From Bordetella parapertussis (lineage in GTDB: Bacteria; Pseudomonadota; Gammaproteobacteria; Burkholderiales; SG8-39): a stretch of DNA of 6,892 nucleotides. Positions 6,207-6,892 of the stretch are shown here, in pieces. Under the pieces are notes generated by a model. It was not told the origin of the DNA. It searched no databases and was given only the letters and a program-made list of their open reading frames with translations. The stretch is taken from the NCBI GenBank assembly GCA_945869935.1, contig CAMBSA010000097.1, positions 1 through 6,892 on the forward strand. Reading direction: 5' to 3'. The stretch's first letter is position 1, and every line of letters begins with the position of its first letter. Both the position numbers and the translations under genes were made by a program.

Positions 6207-6892
6207 ATGAAGCCACCCGAAAACGACCTGGAACTGATCAAGAAGCTTCTGGAAAGCTACGATCAGAAGTTCATCGGGGAGTATCTGAACAGGATCTCTG
6301 AAGGGGATTGGTGCCGGGAAACCATCAATCGGTGGCTGAAGGGCAAGGCATCACCGCGACTCAGTCATCACGAGTACGAAGCCCTGCGTCAGTTGCTGCC
6401 GCGCCCTCCGGCTCATCACCCGAACTACGAATTCGACTTCGTCGATCTGTTTGCGGGAATCGGCGGAATCAGGCGCGGCTTCGAAGCCGCGGGCGGGCGC
6501 TGCGTGTTCACGAGCGAGTGGAACATGCAGGCCGTCCGCACCTACAAGGCGAACCACTATGCGGAGCCGGATGTACACGTGTTCAACGACGACATTCGCA
6601 AGGTGACGCTGAGCGACCGGGAGGACGCGTCCGAGAGCGAAATCACCGCAAACATTCACATGATGGTTCCGGATCACGACGTGTTGCTGGCCGGGTTTCC
6701 GTGCCAGCCGTTTTCTATTGCAGGGGTCTCCAAGAAGAACGCGCTCGGCCAGGCACACGGGTTCGAGTGCAAGACACAGGGAACCCTGTTCTTCGATGTG
6801 GCTCGAATTCTCGAGGTGAAGCGGCCGCCGGCCTTCCTGCTGGAGAACGTCAAGAACCTGAAGAGTCACGACAAGGGCAGAACGTTCAAGGT
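6207..6892 (+). CDS. dcm: DNA (cytosine-5)-methyltransferase, Dcm family, N-terminal part (cut by right edge)
   Basis: The frame opens at the ATG at 6207 and runs without a stop for 228 codons to the window end. E. coli Dcm has 472 residues, so about half is visible. Residues 1-75 form a small domain whose segment [15 protein letters not shown] (36-50) resembles a helix-turn-helix recognition region. The catalytic domain starts at about 77: motif I is [16 protein letters not shown] (78-93, S-adenosylmethionine binding), motif IV is GFPCQPFS (163-170) with nucleophile C166, and motif VI is ENV (213-215). Runs such as [28 protein letters not shown] and [10 protein letters not shown] agree with E. 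coli Dcm as I remember it, which points to CCWGG specificity. The target-recognition region that would prove this is outside the window. The ribosome-binding site is weak. The gene is divergent from the helicase operon and is the presumed self-marking enzyme of the locus. Whether a restriction enzyme gene follows it cannot be seen. Confidence 0.95.
   Translation, partial: MKPPENDLELIKKLLESYDQKFIGEYLNRISEGDWCRETINRWLKGKASPRLSHHEYEALRQLLPRPPAHHPNYEFDFVDLFAGIGGIRRGFEAAGGRCVFTSEWNMQAVRTYKANHYAEPDVHVFNDDIRKVTLSDREDASESEITANIHMMVPDHDVLLAGFPCQPFSIAGVSKKNALGQAHGFECKTQGTLFFDVARILEVKRPPAFLLENVKNLKSHDKGRTFK

Noticed and set aside
6351..6869. A 172-codon minus-strand frame
   Set aside because: It is antisense to the well-supported Dcm-family gene, whose motifs I, IV and VI are clear on the plus strand.
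325..6892. Calling the locus DISARM
   Set aside because: A 5mC methyltransferase and a SNF2 helicase are shared, but no drmA, drmB or drmC homologue is in the window, and Hsp70-like and Vsr genes are not standard DISARM parts.
1..6892. tRNA, rRNA, CRISPR array or insertion-sequence ends
   Set aside because: No repeated spacer pattern, no RNA gene and no transposase or paired terminal repeats were seen on reading both strands.

Overview
The window is 6,892 bp of moderately to highly GC-rich DNA. Its Dcm and Vsr proteins resemble those of Gammaproteobacteria, so a proteobacterial host is likely, but no marker gene fixes the species. The gene content (DNA methyltransferase, SNF2 helicase, Hsp70-like ATPase, Vsr nuclease, and a protein family common on plasmids and mobile elements) looks like an accessory defence or restriction-modification locus. 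Five genes can be supported, and two of them run off the window edges.

Layout from left to right: (1) 1-282, minus strand: the N-terminal 94 residues of a pRiA4b ORF-3-like protein, cut by the left edge. (2) 325-822, minus: a Vsr-type mismatch endonuclease. (3) 857-2680, minus: an Hsp70/actin-fold ATPase with a long, probably disordered N-terminus and no evident substrate-binding domain. (4) 2696-5812, minus: a 1,038-residue RapA/HepA-like SNF2 helicase. (5) 5813-6206: a 394-bp non-coding region between divergent genes, rich in inverted repeats. (6) 6207-6892, plus: the first 228 codons of a Dcm-family cytosine-C5 methyltransferase, cut by the right edge.

The minus-strand genes are packed head to tail (helicase, Hsp70-like, Vsr, then the pRiA4b-like gene after 42 bp), with gaps of 15, 34 and 42 bp, and probably form one operon. 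The methyltransferase is transcribed divergently. A working model (inference) is that the Dcm-like enzyme marks self DNA at CCWGG, while the helicase, the Hsp70-like ATPase and the Vsr nuclease act on DNA lacking or mis-carrying the mark. Vsr could instead simply repair T:G mismatches made by deamination of the methylated cytosine.

The most striking non-coding signal is a perfect 17-bp palindrome at 5854-5870. Its centre is CCTGG, the Dcm recognition sequence, and it overlaps the likely -35 region of the helicase operon. This suggests that the methylation state could control expression of the operon. A second inverted repeat overlaps the likely -10 box of the methyltransferase gene.
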